DNA of 27,108 nucleotides from an uncultured Sphingomonas sp. (GCF_934560975.1 NZ_CAKTFO010000031.1:1-27108), one strand, 5' to 3'; numbered from the stretch's first letter, positions 1 to 8,678 are shown. Notes: generated from the sequence alone by a model not told the origin. Translations and numbers: made by a program.

Positions 1-1246
1 AGGACATGGCGTCTGCCGCCAGGGCGGTCTCGTCCACGGCGGCGGTGATCATGGTGACGGTCTGCGCCTGCGTCTCCATCGCCCGGCGGATGCGTTCGGC
101 CGAGGACTGGACGTCGCCGATCGTGTCGCGGATGGTGCCGTTGGCGTCCACCGTCTGGCGGGCCGCACCCTGGATCGCGCCGATCTTGGCGGCGATGTCG
201 TCGGTCGCGCGCGCGGTCTGGCTGGCGAGGCTCTTCACCTCCTGCGCCACCACCGCGAAGCCGCGCCCCGCATCGCCCGCGCGCGCCGCCTCGATCGTGG
301 CGTTGAGCGCCAGCAGGTTGGTCTGGCCGGCAATGTCGCGGATCAGGCCGAGGATCGACTCAATCGCCTGGGCATGATCGCTCAGCGCGCGGCTGACCAC
401 CACCGCCTTGTCGGACTGTTCGCCGGCGCGGGTGGCGACTCCGGCCGCCACCTCCACCTCGCCGCGGGCTTCCTCGATCGCGCGGATCAGGCCGGCGGCG
501 GTCTGCGCCGCCTCGCGCATCGCCACTGCAGACTGCTCGGACGCGGCGGCGACCTCCGACGCCTTGCCCAGCATGCCGCGCGCCGAACCCGAACTCGCAT
601 CCGCTTGGGCCCGCAGGACGCCGCCTTCGTGCGTGGCGGCTTCCGCGACATGCGCGATCCCCTCGCGGAACTCGTCCGCCAGCAGGTCGCGCGTGCGACG
701 TGCGTCATGGTCGATATAGGCGGCGTAGAGGCTGGCATAGATGTCGCATTCCAGCGAACGCAGCCGGAAGAAGACGTCGTTCAGCTGGCGGCGCTCTTCC
801 TTGGAACATTCGTGGCGACGGCCCGCAATCTCCATCGTGATGGACGATCCCGCGCAGGTCATGGACAACAAGGTGGTGAGCGAGACGTCGGCCGAAAAGG
901 CGCTGGCCACGCTGCGCTCGGCCGAACGGATCCATTCAAACTGGTCGGGATGCTTGAACCGGTTACGCAGATAGGTGATGCCGAGTTCGATCATCCGCTC
1001 GCGATTCTCGATCGCGAACGGGGTCTGGCTGCCGAAACATTCCTGCCACCGCCGCCAATGCGCCTCGGAGATGGCGCGCGCTTCCGGCTCGATGATGGTC
1101 CACCATTGCCGCGAGATGGCAATCTCCTCCGGTCCGAACGTGAAAAGTGCCATTCGCTCGCGAAGGTCGATCGTCCCGCTTACGCTTTCCGCGCGGGGAA
1201 GGTGCCGGGCAGCATTGGCATCGCTCATGAGGTGCATCTCGCGCAT
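1..1246 (-). CDS. Soluble methyl-accepting chemotaxis protein, 5' part (runs off window start)
   Basis: I translated the minus strand directly because the gene has no stop inside the window; about 415 codons are visible. The C-terminal half carries the canonical MCP signalling tip (IAGQTNLLALNATIEAARAG followed by GRGFAVVAQEVKSLA), which binds CheA/CheW in the receptor family. No transmembrane segment or HAMP domain is seen, so this is a cytoplasmic receptor. The first ~190 residues are alpha-helical-looking and resemble the protoglobin sensor domain of globin-coupled sensors, but I could not find a convincing proximal haem histidine. Three in-frame ATGs lie close together at 1246, 1237 and 1228, none with a strong Shine-Dalgarno, so the start is uncertain by six codons. 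The long plus-strand frame opposite it is a GC-driven shadow. Confidence 0.88.
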   Translation of the reverse strand, partial: MREMHLMSDANAARHLPRAESVSGTIDLRERMALFTFGPEEIAISRQWWTIIEPEARAISEAHWRRWQECFGSQTPFAIENRERMIELGITYLRNRFKHPDQFEWIRSAERSVASAFSADVSLTTLLSMTCAGSSITMEIAGRRHECSKEERRQLNDVFFRLRSLECDIYASLYAAYIDHDARRTRDLLADEFREGIAHVAEAATHEGGVLRAQADASSGSARGMLGKASEVAAASEQSAVAMREAAQTAAGLIRAIEEARGEVEVAAGVATRAGEQSDKAVVVSRALSDHAQAIESILGLIRDIAGQTNLLALNATIEAARAGDAGRGFAVVAQEVKSLASQTARATDDIAAKIGAIQGAARQTVDANGTIRDTIGDVQSSAERIRRAMETQAQTVTMITAAVDETALAADAMS

Positions 1247-1331
1247 GGATCTGGTTCCATGCGCGGGATTAGCGACGATCGGTTAACGGAGGATTAGACG
1301 CTCTGTCGCTACGTGGGCGATCGCATTGCGG

Positions 1332-3563
1332 TCATTGCGGCAGCAACTCGACCTTGTCGATCGCCCACAGCGGATTCACGCCGCGCGCGGTGTAGGTGAA
1401 GCACAGGTCCGCCTTGCCGGCGACCGGAGCGAGCGGTGCCGTCAGCCGGGTGACGCCGGGATTGCCGGCCGCCACCGCGAGAGGCAGGGTGGCGACCACC
1501 GGGCCATCGCAACTGCCGCTGCGCACCTCGAACTCACCGGCGGGGGTGGCGGGCGGTCGGAAGCGGATCTTGTCGCGATCGGCGCCGATCTGGAAGTTGA
1601 ACGGCACCTGGCCCACGGACAGCGCGATCGTGCGTGCGCCCGCCATCGGCGCGCCCCGCCACGTCCAGCAGGGATGGGTGATGTTGACCAGGAAGTGCGC
1701 GCGCGGGCCGCGTGCGGGATAATCGTCCTCAAGGTCGAGCAACCCGCCTTCGCCGCAGCTTTGCAGGTCCCGGCTGGTGCGGGTGCGCGCCGCCTCTGCA
1801 TCGATCATGCGATCGATCGCGCCGGGCATGACCCTGTCGCCCAGGAAGCTGGCAGCGCGCAGGCGCACCGGCTGCGCAAAGCTCAGCATCTCCGCGAACA
1901 GCGGCGAGGCGGCCGTGGGCACGCTGCCGTCGGTCGTATAGCGGATCGGCAGGGCCGACTGATTGGCCAGCGCGACGGTGTTGGCGGTCGCGTCCGCCGC
2001 CTCGATCGTCGTGTCGATCGCGAACAGGCTGTCGGCGGGCCTCAGGCCTAGCGGCGCCATGCGGTCCAGTTGCGGCACCAGGCGGGTGACGAAGTTGCCG
2101 AACGGTCGGGGGCCCTCCTGCGCCCAGCCGATCTCCGCGATGGCGCTGGCGCGGGGGAACTGCATCCAGGCCGCGCGCTCTTCCGTGCGGACATGCTCGG
2201 TCCATAGGTTCGCCTGCAGGCCCAGTATGTGCTTGCGCTGCTCGGCCGGTATCGCGGCGGGGACGGGATCGAACGCCAGCACCTTTTCCAGCGTGATCAG
2301 GTTGCCGCGCCCCGGCGGCTCGTTGGGGCCGGTGCCCTGGCGGTTGTCGAAATACAGGATCGGGGCGGGGCTCAGCACCGCGTCATGCCCCGCCTTGGCG
2401 GCGGCGATCGCGCCGTCGATCCCGCGCCACGACATCACCGTGGCGCTCGGTGGCACCCCGCCCATCAGGATTTCGTCCCAGCCGATCATGCGGCGGCCAT
2501 GGTCGCTGACGAACTTGCCCATTCGCGCCATGAACCAGCCTTGCAACGCCTCCTCGTCAGCGAGGCCCAGTTGCTTGATCTTGGCCTGGATGGCGGGGTT
2601 GGTGCGCCACTGGTCCTTGACCGCCTCGTCCCCGCCCAGGTGGATCCAGGGTGAGGGGAACAGGGCCATGACCTCCGTCAGCACATCGCCCAGGAAGCCG
2701 AAGGTCGGCTCCTCCACATTGTAGAGCCACGGAAACACGCCCCATTCCGACCAGACCCGGTCCGGCAGCGGGCTGCCGGTCCCGAGTTCGGGATAGGCCC
2801 GGATCGCGGCCACGGCATGGCCCGGCATCTCGATCTCCGGCACGATCACGATCCCGCGCGCCTGCGCATAGGCCACGATCTCGCGGATCTGGTCCTGCGT
2901 GTAGAAGCCGCTCACCGGCGGCAGATCGGGCGCCCCGGACGCAGCCGCGGGGAGGCGCGATCCGGACACCTGCGTCAGCTTCGGATATTTCTTGATCTCG
3001 ATCCGCCAGCCCTGGTCGTCCACAAGGTGCCAGTGCAGGCGATTGAGCTTGTTGACGGCCATCCAGTCGATCAGGTGGCGGACATATTCCGGCGACTGGA
3101 AGTGGCGCGCGCTGTCCAGCATCAACCCGCGCCAGCCGAAGCGGGGATGGTCCTCCATCGTGACGGCGGGAACATGGTGGCCGGGATCCTGCGTCGCCAG
3201 CTGCCACAGGGTGACCGCGCCATAGAGCAGTCCGGCATCGTCGCTGGCGGTGATGGTCGCGCCGGACGTGTCGGTGACGAGGCGATAGCCCTCCGCCGGC
3301 ATCCCCGCGCGGTGCACGAAGCGGATGGCGGGGCCCTTGCCGGCGGCGGACAGCGTCACGTTCTGCGTGCGCATCAGGTCGCTCAGCCGGGCGGCGGCGT
3401 TGGCCCCCGCAGGGCCCTCGCCGGGAATCAATCGGACGGCATCGTTCAGGGTGAAGGCGTCGCCGCCGACCGCCATGCTGGCCGGCTGCGGCAGCAATTT
3501 GGGCGTGGGCAGGGCCGCATCGGCCGTCGTCGCCAGCAGCCATATCATGAAGGTGCGTGCCAT
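1332..3563 (-). CDS. Secreted beta-N-acetylhexosaminidase, glycoside hydrolase family 20
   Basis: The 743-aa protein should remove terminal N-acetylglucosamine (or N-acetylgalactosamine) from chito-oligosaccharides or glycans. Residues 1-17 form a signal peptide ending in ADAA. Residues ~20-138 match the GH20 non-catalytic N-terminal domain. The catalytic barrel (~142-490) contains LHWHLVDDQGWRIEI and the signature HLGGDEAVKDQW, whose D312-E313 pair is the family's assisting residue and acid/base. The C-terminal ~230 residues form a beta-rich region of the kind found after many GH20 domains, including a segment like RYTTDGSVP. I chose the ATG at 3563 because it gives a clean signal peptide and follows GGGAGGAA; a longer upstream frame lacks both. 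It diverges from the gntR-nag operon, so it probably supplies the amino sugar that operon degrades. Confidence 0.93.
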   Translation of the reverse strand: MARTFMIWLLATTADAALPTPKLLPQPASMAVGGDAFTLNDAVRLIPGEGPAGANAAARLSDLMRTQNVTLSAAGKGPAIRFVHRAGMPAEGYRLVTDTSGATITASDDAGLLYGAVTLWQLATQDPGHHVPAVTMEDHPRFGWRGLMLDSARHFQSPEYVRHLIDWMAVNKLNRLHWHLVDDQGWRIEIKKYPKLTQVSGSRLPAAASGAPDLPPVSGFYTQDQIREIVAYAQARGIVIVPEIEMPGHAVAAIRAYPELGTGSPLPDRVWSEWGVFPWLYNVEEPTFGFLGDVLTEVMALFPSPWIHLGGDEAVKDQWRTNPAIQAKIKQLGLADEEALQGWFMARMGKFVSDHGRRMIGWDEILMGGVPPSATVMSWRGIDGAIAAAKAGHDAVLSPAPILYFDNRQGTGPNEPPGRGNLITLEKVLAFDPVPAAIPAEQRKHILGLQANLWTEHVRTEERAAWMQFPRASAIAEIGWAQEGPRPFGNFVTRLVPQLDRMAPLGLRPADSLFAIDTTIEAADATANTVALANQSALPIRYTTDGSVPTAASPLFAEMLSFAQPVRLRAASFLGDRVMPGAIDRMIDAEAARTRTSRDLQSCGEGGLLDLEDDYPARGPRAHFLVNITHPCWTWRGAPMAGARTIALSVGQVPFNFQIGADRDKIRFRPPATPAGEFEVRSGSCDGPVVATLPLAVAAGNPGVTRLTAPLAPVAGKADLCFTYTARGVNPLWAIDKVELLPQ

Positions 3564-3628
3564 CGTCAGTCGTTCCTCCCGCTCGGTGGCTCCACCCGCT
3601 CCTGTGTTTCGCTCCAAAGCTGGGCAGC

Positions 3629-3647
3629 ATACCAATCGAGATACCAT
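3629..3647 (-). promoter_or_regulatory. Candidate operator: paired ATACCA (TGGTAT on minus strand) direct repeats
   Basis: ATACCA occurs twice, starting at 3629 and 3641, a 12-bp period. On the minus strand this reads GATGGTAT-CTCG-ATTGGTAT, about 65 bp upstream of the hexosaminidase start. The same element recurs in mirrored orientation next to the gntR gene. It is probably the binding site of the adjacent GntR/HutC-type regulator. The binding assignment is inferred from position and repetition only. Confidence 0.55.
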
Positions 3648-3726
3648 CCCGCATGCATCGTTCCCCGTCAACCTGGTGCGGCGGCATGGATCACATCCGA
3701 CGTTGAGCTAGCAGGCGAAGAGGTAT

Positions 3727-3745
3727 ATTGGTATGGCAATGGTAT
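3727..3745 (+). promoter_or_regulatory. Candidate operator: paired TGGTAT direct repeats before gntR
   Basis: ATTGGTAT (3727-3734) and AATGGTAT (3738-3745) repeat with an 11-bp period, about one helical turn, and end 19 bp before the gntR start codon. A further GGTAT lies at 3722-3726. Position over or just downstream of the promoter suits repression, including autorepression. It pairs with the oppositely oriented copies at 3629-3647 across the divergent promoter. Confidence 0.55.
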
Positions 3746-3764
3746 TGCATGGATCTGTCCGGGG

Positions 3765-4514
3765 ATGATCAACCTCGCCGCGCTGCTCGGTGCGCTCGAC
3801 GTCGGGCAGCGCGGCTCGCTCTACCGCCAGTTGCAGGACATGCTGCGCCGCGCGATCGGCGACGGGCTGCTGCGGCCCGAGCAGGCGCTCCCGGCGGAAC
3901 GCGACCTCGCCAACGACTTCGCGGTGTCCCGGATCACGGTGCGCAAGGCGTTGGATGCGCTGGTGGCGGAAGGGCTGCTGACCCGACGGCAAGGGGCGGG
4001 CACGTTCGTTACCGGTCGGGTCGAGAAGCAGCTCGCCAAGCTCTCCTCCTTTTCGGAAGACATTGCGGCGCGTGGCCGGGTGGTGCGCAGCGAATGGCTG
4101 CAACGATCCCAAGGGCCGGTCAGCCCGGACGAGGCGCTTGCGCTGGGGCTGAGCCCCGGAAGTCCGGTCTACCGCCTGAACCGCATCCGCTTTTCGGACG
4201 ATCTGCCGATGGCGGTGGAACATGCCACGATTCCGGGCTTCGCACTGGATGGCGCCGAAAGCGTGCGCGACTCGCTGTACGCGGCGCTGGAGCAGCGGGG
4301 CTATCGCCCGGTGCGCGCCCTGCAGCGGCTGCGCGTCATCTCCTTCACGGCCGAGGAGTCCTCGCTGCTGGATGTGCGGCCGGGTGCGGCCGGCCTGCTG
4401 ATCGAGCGGCGCGGTTTTCTTGACGATGGCCGCGTGATCGAGGCCACCCGCAGCTATTATCGCGGGGACACTTATGATTTTGTTGCAGAATTGACCATTG
4501 GAGCTGTTGGATGA
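3765..4514 (+). CDS. GntR/HutC-family transcriptional regulator of amino-sugar genes
   Basis: The 249-aa protein has an N-terminal GntR winged helix (~15-82) with the typical LPAERDLANDFAVSRITVRKA recognition region and a C-terminal UTRA ligand-binding domain (~95-240). In the HutC/UTRA subfamily such proteins are usually repressors released by a phosphorylated sugar or related metabolite. The next two genes convert N-acetylglucosamine-6-phosphate and glucosamine-6-phosphate, so one of these is the likely inducer. Its stop overlaps the next start (ATGA at 4511-4514). I chose the ATG at 3765 because the protein then begins just before the helix-turn-helix; the much longer in-frame extension upstream is antisense to the hexosaminidase. 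No good Shine-Dalgarno precedes it. The role is equivalent to that of NagR/NagQ-type regulators, but the name is not certain. Confidence 0.9.
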   Translation: MINLAALLGALDVGQRGSLYRQLQDMLRRAIGDGLLRPEQALPAERDLANDFAVSRITVRKALDALVAEGLLTRRQGAGTFVTGRVEKQLAKLSSFSEDIAARGRVVRSEWLQRSQGPVSPDEALALGLSPGSPVYRLNRIRFSDDLPMAVEHATIPGFALDGAESVRDSLYAALEQRGYRPVRALQRLRVISFTAEESSLLDVRPGAAGLLIERRGFLDDGRVIEATRSYYRGDTYDFVAELTIGAVG

Positions 4515-5542
4515 TCGAGCCTGGGAAGACATTGATGTTTGCCGAAGCGGCGGAGGCCGGCGCGGTCGTCGCACGGCAGCTGGCCGACAATCGCGCGATC
4601 ATCGCGGTCGCGGCCGAGCGGTTACGGGAAACGCCCCCGACCGGCGTGCTCACCTGCGCGCGGGGCAGTTCCGATCATGCGGCTACCTATGCCAAATATC
4701 TGATCGAGACGCGGGCCAATGTGCTGGTGGCTTCGGCCGCCCCGTCGATCGCCTCCATCTATCGTCAGTCGCCCGCGACGAAGGGGATGCTGGCGATCGG
4801 CATTTCGCAATCGGGCAAGAGCCCGGACATCGTGGAAACGATGCGGGTGGCGGGGGACAGTGGCGCCACGACGCTGGCGCTGGTCAATGTCGCGGATTCG
4901 CCGCTGGCGCAGACTGCGGACATGGTCTTTCCGCTGCTGGCCGGGCCGGAGATCAGCGTCGCCGCCACCAAATCCTATATCGCGGCGCTTGCCGGGATCG
5001 CGCAGCTGGTCGCCGCCTGGACGCGGGACGATGTGCTCCAGCAGGCGTTGGAGGAACTGCCGGCCTTGTTGCAGACCGCGTGGCAGGCGGACTGGACGCG
5101 GTTGGTGGACCGGCTTGTCGACGCGCGCGGGCTCTATATCGTCGGGCGGGGCGTGGGGCTCGGCATCGCGCAGGAAGCGGCGCTGAAGCTCAAGGAAACA
5201 TGCGGGCTCCATGCCGAAGCGTTCAGCGCCGCCGAGGTGCGGCATGGTCCGATGGCGCTGGTCGGGCCGGGCTTCCCGCTGTTGGTGATCGGGCAATCGG
5301 ACGAGGCCGCCGAAGGGATCGACCAGCTGGTGGCGGAGATGGTTGAGCGTGGCGGAGACGTGCTGGTCGCGGGACGAACCGTGGCGGGGGCGGAGACGCT
5401 GCCAGTCGCCACCGCGCATCCGGTGCTGGAGCCGATCCTGGCGATCCAGTCCTTCTACCGCGCCGCCAATGCGCTGTCGGTGCGGCGCGGCTTCGATCCC
5501 GATCGTCCCCCGCATCTGGCCAAAGTGACCGAGACGGTTTGA
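4511..5542 (+). CDS. nagB-II: SIS-domain glucosamine-6-phosphate deaminase (NagB-II type)
   Basis: The 343-aa protein has two tandem SIS (sugar isomerase) domains like the isomerase half of GlmS. Visible motifs are ARGSSDHAATYAKY and ISQSGKSPD in the first domain, and RGVGLGIAQEAALKLKE with FSAAEVRHGP in the second. It ends with the LAKVTETV tail common in this group. Because it lacks the glutamine amidotransferase domain of GlmS and sits between a GntR regulator and nagA, the best assignment is conversion of glucosamine-6-phosphate to fructose-6-phosphate plus ammonia in the cytoplasm. A GGAG lies seven bases before the ATG. The start overlaps gntR by four bases and the stop overlaps nagA by one, so the three are translated as an operon. 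AgaS-like activity on galactosamine-6-phosphate is the main alternative. Confidence 0.9.
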   Translation: MIEPGKTLMFAEAAEAGAVVARQLADNRAIIAVAAERLRETPPTGVLTCARGSSDHAATYAKYLIETRANVLVASAAPSIASIYRQSPATKGMLAIGISQSGKSPDIVETMRVAGDSGATTLALVNVADSPLAQTADMVFPLLAGPEISVAATKSYIAALAGIAQLVAAWTRDDVLQQALEELPALLQTAWQADWTRLVDRLVDARGLYIVGRGVGLGIAQEAALKLKETCGLHAEAFSAAEVRHGPMALVGPGFPLLVIGQSDEAAEGIDQLVAEMVERGGDVLVAGRTVAGAETLPVATAHPVLEPILAIQSFYRAANALSVRRGFDPDRPPHLAKVTETV

Positions 5543-6687
5543 TGCCCGCCGCACTCACCAACGCCCGCGTCCTGCTGGACAATGCCTTTCACGAGGGGCT
5601 GGCCGTCCTCGTGGAGGGCAGGCGGATCGCCGCCATCGCGCCGGAAGGGGACGTGCCCCCAAATGCCGAGCGGATCGACCTCGGCGGCGCGATGCTGGCG
5701 CCGGGCTTTATCGACACGCAGGTCAATGGCGGCGGCGGCGTGCTGTTCAACGACGATCCGACCGTGGACGGCATCCGGACGATCGGCGCGGCCCATGCGC
5801 GGTTCGGCACGACCGGCTTCTTCCCGACCCTGATCAGCGACGAACTGGACGTGATTCGGGCGGGCATCGCGGCGGTGGATGCGGCCATCGCCGAAGGCGT
5901 GCCGGGCGTGCTGGGTATCCACATCGAAGGGCCGTTCATCAACCTGGCGCGCAAGGGTATCCACGCCGCCGAGCGCATCCGCGCGCTGACCGACGAGGGG
6001 CTGGCGGTGCTCACGTCGCTGCGGCACGGGCGCACCCTGGTCACGCTGGCGCCGGAGGAAACCACGCCCGACATGATCGGCCGGCTGGTCGATGCGGGCG
6101 TGGTGGTCGCCGCCGGGCATACGAACGGCAGCTATCGTCAGATCCGCGACGCGATGGATGCGGGGCTGACCGGCTTCACCCACCTTTTCAATGCCATGTC
6201 GCAACTGGGCAGCCGCGAGCCGGGGGCGGTTGGCGCCGCGCTGGAGAGCGATCGCAGCCATTGCGGCATCATCGTCGATGGCCATCATGTCAGCCCGGTG
6301 ACGCTGAAGCTGGCGCTGCGCTGCAAGCCGCACGACCAGTTCATGCTGGTGACCGACGCCATGCCGACGATCGGCAGCGACATGACCAGCTTCGACCTGC
6401 ACGGCCGCACCATCCGGGTGGAGGAGGGCCGGCTGCTTTCGGCCGACGGAACGCTGGCCGGATCGCACCTCGACATGATGGGCGCGGTGCGCAACGCGGT
6501 GGGGATGCTGGACGTGCCGCTGGCGCAGGCGATCGTCATGGCGTCCGCCGCGCCGGCCGACTTCATGGGATTGAAAGGGCAGGTGGGGCGGATCGCGATT
6601 GGTGAGGTCGCGTCCCTCGTTGCGATCGGCGACGATCTGCGGGTGCGGCGGAGTTGGATCGATGGTCAGGCGCTATCCCGCGCCTGA
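5542..6687 (+). CDS. nagA: N-acetylglucosamine-6-phosphate deacetylase
   Basis: The 381-aa amidohydrolase-family protein removes the acetyl group from N-acetylglucosamine-6-phosphate to give the substrate of the preceding deaminase. Family hallmarks are GFIDTQVNGGGGVLFND (~56-71), the metal-binding Glu in HIEGPF (E129), the His ligands in AGHTNGSY (H193) and FTHLFNAM (H214), and the catalytic Asp in LVTDAMP (D272). Length matches the family. The start ATG shares its first base with the upstream stop (TGATG). No GlcNAc kinase or transporter gene is present in the window, so uptake and phosphorylation must be encoded elsewhere. Confidence 0.95.
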   Translation: MPAALTNARVLLDNAFHEGLAVLVEGRRIAAIAPEGDVPPNAERIDLGGAMLAPGFIDTQVNGGGGVLFNDDPTVDGIRTIGAAHARFGTTGFFPTLISDELDVIRAGIAAVDAAIAEGVPGVLGIHIEGPFINLARKGIHAAERIRALTDEGLAVLTSLRHGRTLVTLAPEETTPDMIGRLVDAGVVVAAGHTNGSYRQIRDAMDAGLTGFTHLFNAMSQLGSREPGAVGAALESDRSHCGIIVDGHHVSPVTLKLALRCKPHDQFMLVTDAMPTIGSDMTSFDLHGRTIRVEEGRLLSADGTLAGSHLDMMGAVRNAVGMLDVPLAQAIVMASAAPADFMGLKGQVGRIAIGEVASLVAIGDDLRVRRSWIDGQALSRA

Positions 6688-6708
6688 CTGGCTCCGCCCC
6701 GGCCGTCA
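6685..6708. terminator. Weak bidirectional hairpin over two convergent stop codons
   Basis: TGAC-T-GGC (6685-6692) can pair with GCC-GTCA (6702-6708), giving seven base pairs with one bulged T and a 9-base loop. It covers the stop codons of nagA (plus) and the convergent methyltransferase (minus). There is no T-run on either side, so it is only a possible transcript end. Confidence 0.3.
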
Positions 6709-7461
6709 GCGGAAACGCCAGGCCTGCAATCCGGCATAATTGGCCCACAGGCGGCGATTCATGCCGTTCATGTCGTTGAAGACGTGGGTCAGCCCGCGTG
6801 CGCTGAACAGGCTGATATGGCCGTTACCGGGGCCCAGATACCACCAGTCGCGGTCCAGCACCTCCGGGTCCCAGTAAGCCGACTGGAAGGCGAACACGCC
6901 CGGCGATTTCAGGTGCGAACGGATCAGGTCGAACGTCGCGCGGGGATCGGGCAGATGCTCGATCACCTCGCAGGCGACGATGATGTCGAACTTGCGGTCG
7001 CCAAGGTCCGGCAGGAACCATTCCTTGCCCACCTTGGGCGGGATGATGTCGGTGCCCCAGACGTTCATGCCCAGGCTGCGATGGGCGATGTCGAGAAAGC
7101 CGCCGATCCCGCACCCGAAATCCAGGATCTCGACCGTGTCGAGATGCCCGCCCAGCATCTCATTGCCAAGGGCCACCAGCCGCAGCGTTTCGGCGACCCG
7201 GCCATACCAATCGGGGTCCTGGTGGTCCCAATAACCTTCGTTGTAGACCTCCCGATGATCCTGCTGGTCAATGGCGCGCGTGAACAGGAAGTCGCAGGCG
7301 TCGCACTGGTAATACCAGCAGCTATCCGGTTCTTCGGGAATGGGGTGGCCCGTCTTCTTGCCGATGGGCAGGCCGAACTTCAGCGATGCGGCCGCGCCGC
7401 ACAGCTTGCACCGATCGACCGGAGCGGGGGCGGCATCCGGCCGAATGACGTCATGTTGCAT
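6706..7461 (-). CDS. Zinc-knuckle class I SAM-dependent methyltransferase
   Basis: The 251-aa protein starts with two CxxC pairs (C18/C21 and C53/C56) that probably bind zinc, as in sugar C-methyltransferase-type and related enzymes. A class I Rossmann fold follows, with motif I ILDFGCGIGGFLD (~112-124), acidic motif II near GTDII, and a motif resembling VACEVIEHLPDP (~162-173). This last motif is typical of UbiE/COQ5-like small-molecule methyltransferases. It lies downstream of the polysaccharide genes on the same strand, separated from the next gene upstream by 41 bases, so an action on a nucleotide sugar or glycan is plausible. The substrate cannot be read from the sequence. Confidence 0.85.
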   Translation of the reverse strand: MQHDVIRPDAAPAPVDRCKLCGAAASLKFGLPIGKKTGHPIPEEPDSCWYYQCDACDFLFTRAIDQQDHREVYNEGYWDHQDPDWYGRVAETLRLVALGNEMLGGHLDTVEILDFGCGIGGFLDIAHRSLGMNVWGTDIIPPKVGKEWFLPDLGDRKFDIIVACEVIEHLPDPRATFDLIRSHLKSPGVFAFQSAYWDPEVLDRDWWYLGPGNGHISLFSARGLTHVFNDMNGMNRRLWANYAGLQAWRFR

Positions 7462-7502
7462 CGAATAGGGGTCCTTGGGCTCGTCCGAGCGGAGCAGGCT
7501 CC

Positions 7503-8678
7503 TCAGGCGGGGAGCGGGGCTTTCCGCGCTATGACACCGAACGCAGCGGCGTCCAAGCCGTTGCCCGTGACCGGCCCTGTAAGGAAATCTGTCCCCGCCA
7601 CCTTGACCTGCGCGACCTCATGCTCGCGTGAGATCAGGCCCAGCGCCACCCGCTCGATATCGCCCCGGCCGAACATCCAGTCGGCCAGCGGCGCCTCACC
7701 CCGCTGCGTCGCGGACGGATCGAACGGAACGACGTGGATCGCCAGGCCGCCGGGGCGAAGGCATCGCAGCGCCGCTTCGGTGAACCATTGCCCCACGTCG
7801 GGCGATCCGAAACGCTGCGCGACGTCGATCGACCAGATGAAGTCGAAATTGACGAGTTCGCGGGCGATCAGGTCCGGTGAGGAGGGCACCGCGCCGATCG
7901 ACATCTGCACGCCCATGTCCGCGAATACGGGCCGAAACGCCGCCGCTTCCTCGGAGAAGCCGAGGCCGTGGGCGCCCGGCTGCAACATGCCGTAGCAGTT
8001 GAGCGCCTGCATCACGAAGGCGTGCGCCCATTGCGTGCGCAGCGGCGCGTCCTTGACCTGCAGCGCGGAGGCCCAGCGGGAGAAGGCCGGCTCCCGCATC
8101 TGCCGCGCGGTTGCGGGCTGGCTGACCGGTTCGGCCAGCGTCGGGCCCCCAAGCGACAGCAGGCGGACTTCGGGGCGGATCGTATCGTTGCGGAACGAGG
8201 TGTTGCGCGCCTCGATCGCGACCTCGTCCACGTGATTGTCGGCCGCCGGTCGGTCGAGCGTGATCATCAGCCCTTCGGCGACGGCGTCGGTTTCCCCGAC
8301 GATCCCGCCATACAGGGCATAGGTGACGCCGCGATAACCTTCGAAGCGGATGCTCGTCTCGCCACCCATCGCCATCAGGCGGTTTAGCTGGATACGAGCG
8401 GTGTTGATCAGGATGGCCCGCGGCTCATCCCCGATCATGTGGACGCGCAGCTGGAGCGATCCCCGCCTTGCCCGCAGGCCGGTGAAGCGGATGACGAAAT
8501 TGACCGGGCCCTCAGCCACTTCCACATAATGGGTGTGGAAGGCGTAGGCCGGGTCATGCTCATGCGGAAGCGTGCCGCCCAGCCCTTCGATCCGGCTGGC
8601 GATGCCCGCTTGGTATCCGAATGGATCGAGCAGCATTTCGCCGGACGGAGGCGGGGGGACGAGATCGATCTGGCCCAT
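7503..8678 (-). CDS. Two-part protein: beta-rich N-terminal region and degenerate methyltransferase-like C-terminal domain
   Basis: The 391-aa protein is not firmly recognised. Residues ~1-170 are beta-rich and look like a carbohydrate-binding or sandwich-type domain. Residues ~230-390 resemble a class I methyltransferase: FDFIWSIDVAQRFG fits the motif that usually precedes the 'LRPGG' element, and CLRPGGLAIHVVPFD is the post-II motif. A clear glycine-rich motif I is missing, so SAM binding is uncertain. I start at the ATG at 8678 (MGQIDLVPPPP); the longer frame upstream is Arg/Ala-rich, overlaps the export gene and looks noncoding. It sits between the methyltransferase and the polysaccharide export gene, which suggests a role in glycan modification. 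Confidence 0.72.
   Translation of the reverse strand: MGQIDLVPPPPSGEMLLDPFGYQAGIASRIEGLGGTLPHEHDPAYAFHTHYVEVAEGPVNFVIRFTGLRARRGSLQLRVHMIGDEPRAILINTARIQLNRLMAMGGETSIRFEGYRGVTYALYGGIVGETDAVAEGLMITLDRPAADNHVDEVAIEARNTSFRNDTIRPEVRLLSLGGPTLAEPVSQPATARQMREPAFSRWASALQVKDAPLRTQWAHAFVMQALNCYGMLQPGAHGLGFSEEAAAFRPVFADMGVQMSIGAVPSSPDLIARELVNFDFIWSIDVAQRFGSPDVGQWFTEAALRCLRPGGLAIHVVPFDPSATQRGEAPLADWMFGRGDIERVALGLISREHEVAQVKVAGTDFLTGPVTGNGLDAAAFGVIARKAPLPA

Noticed and set aside
374..1297. Plus-strand frame of 307 codons
   Set aside because: It is antisense to the chemoreceptor, whose minus-strand translation carries an intact MCP signalling motif; composition (Arg/Gly/His-rich) is typical of a GC shadow.
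2817..3764. Long N-terminal extension of the GntR frame
   Set aside because: It runs antisense through the hexosaminidase gene and its promoter and adds no domain; the GntR domain starts right after the ATG at 3765.
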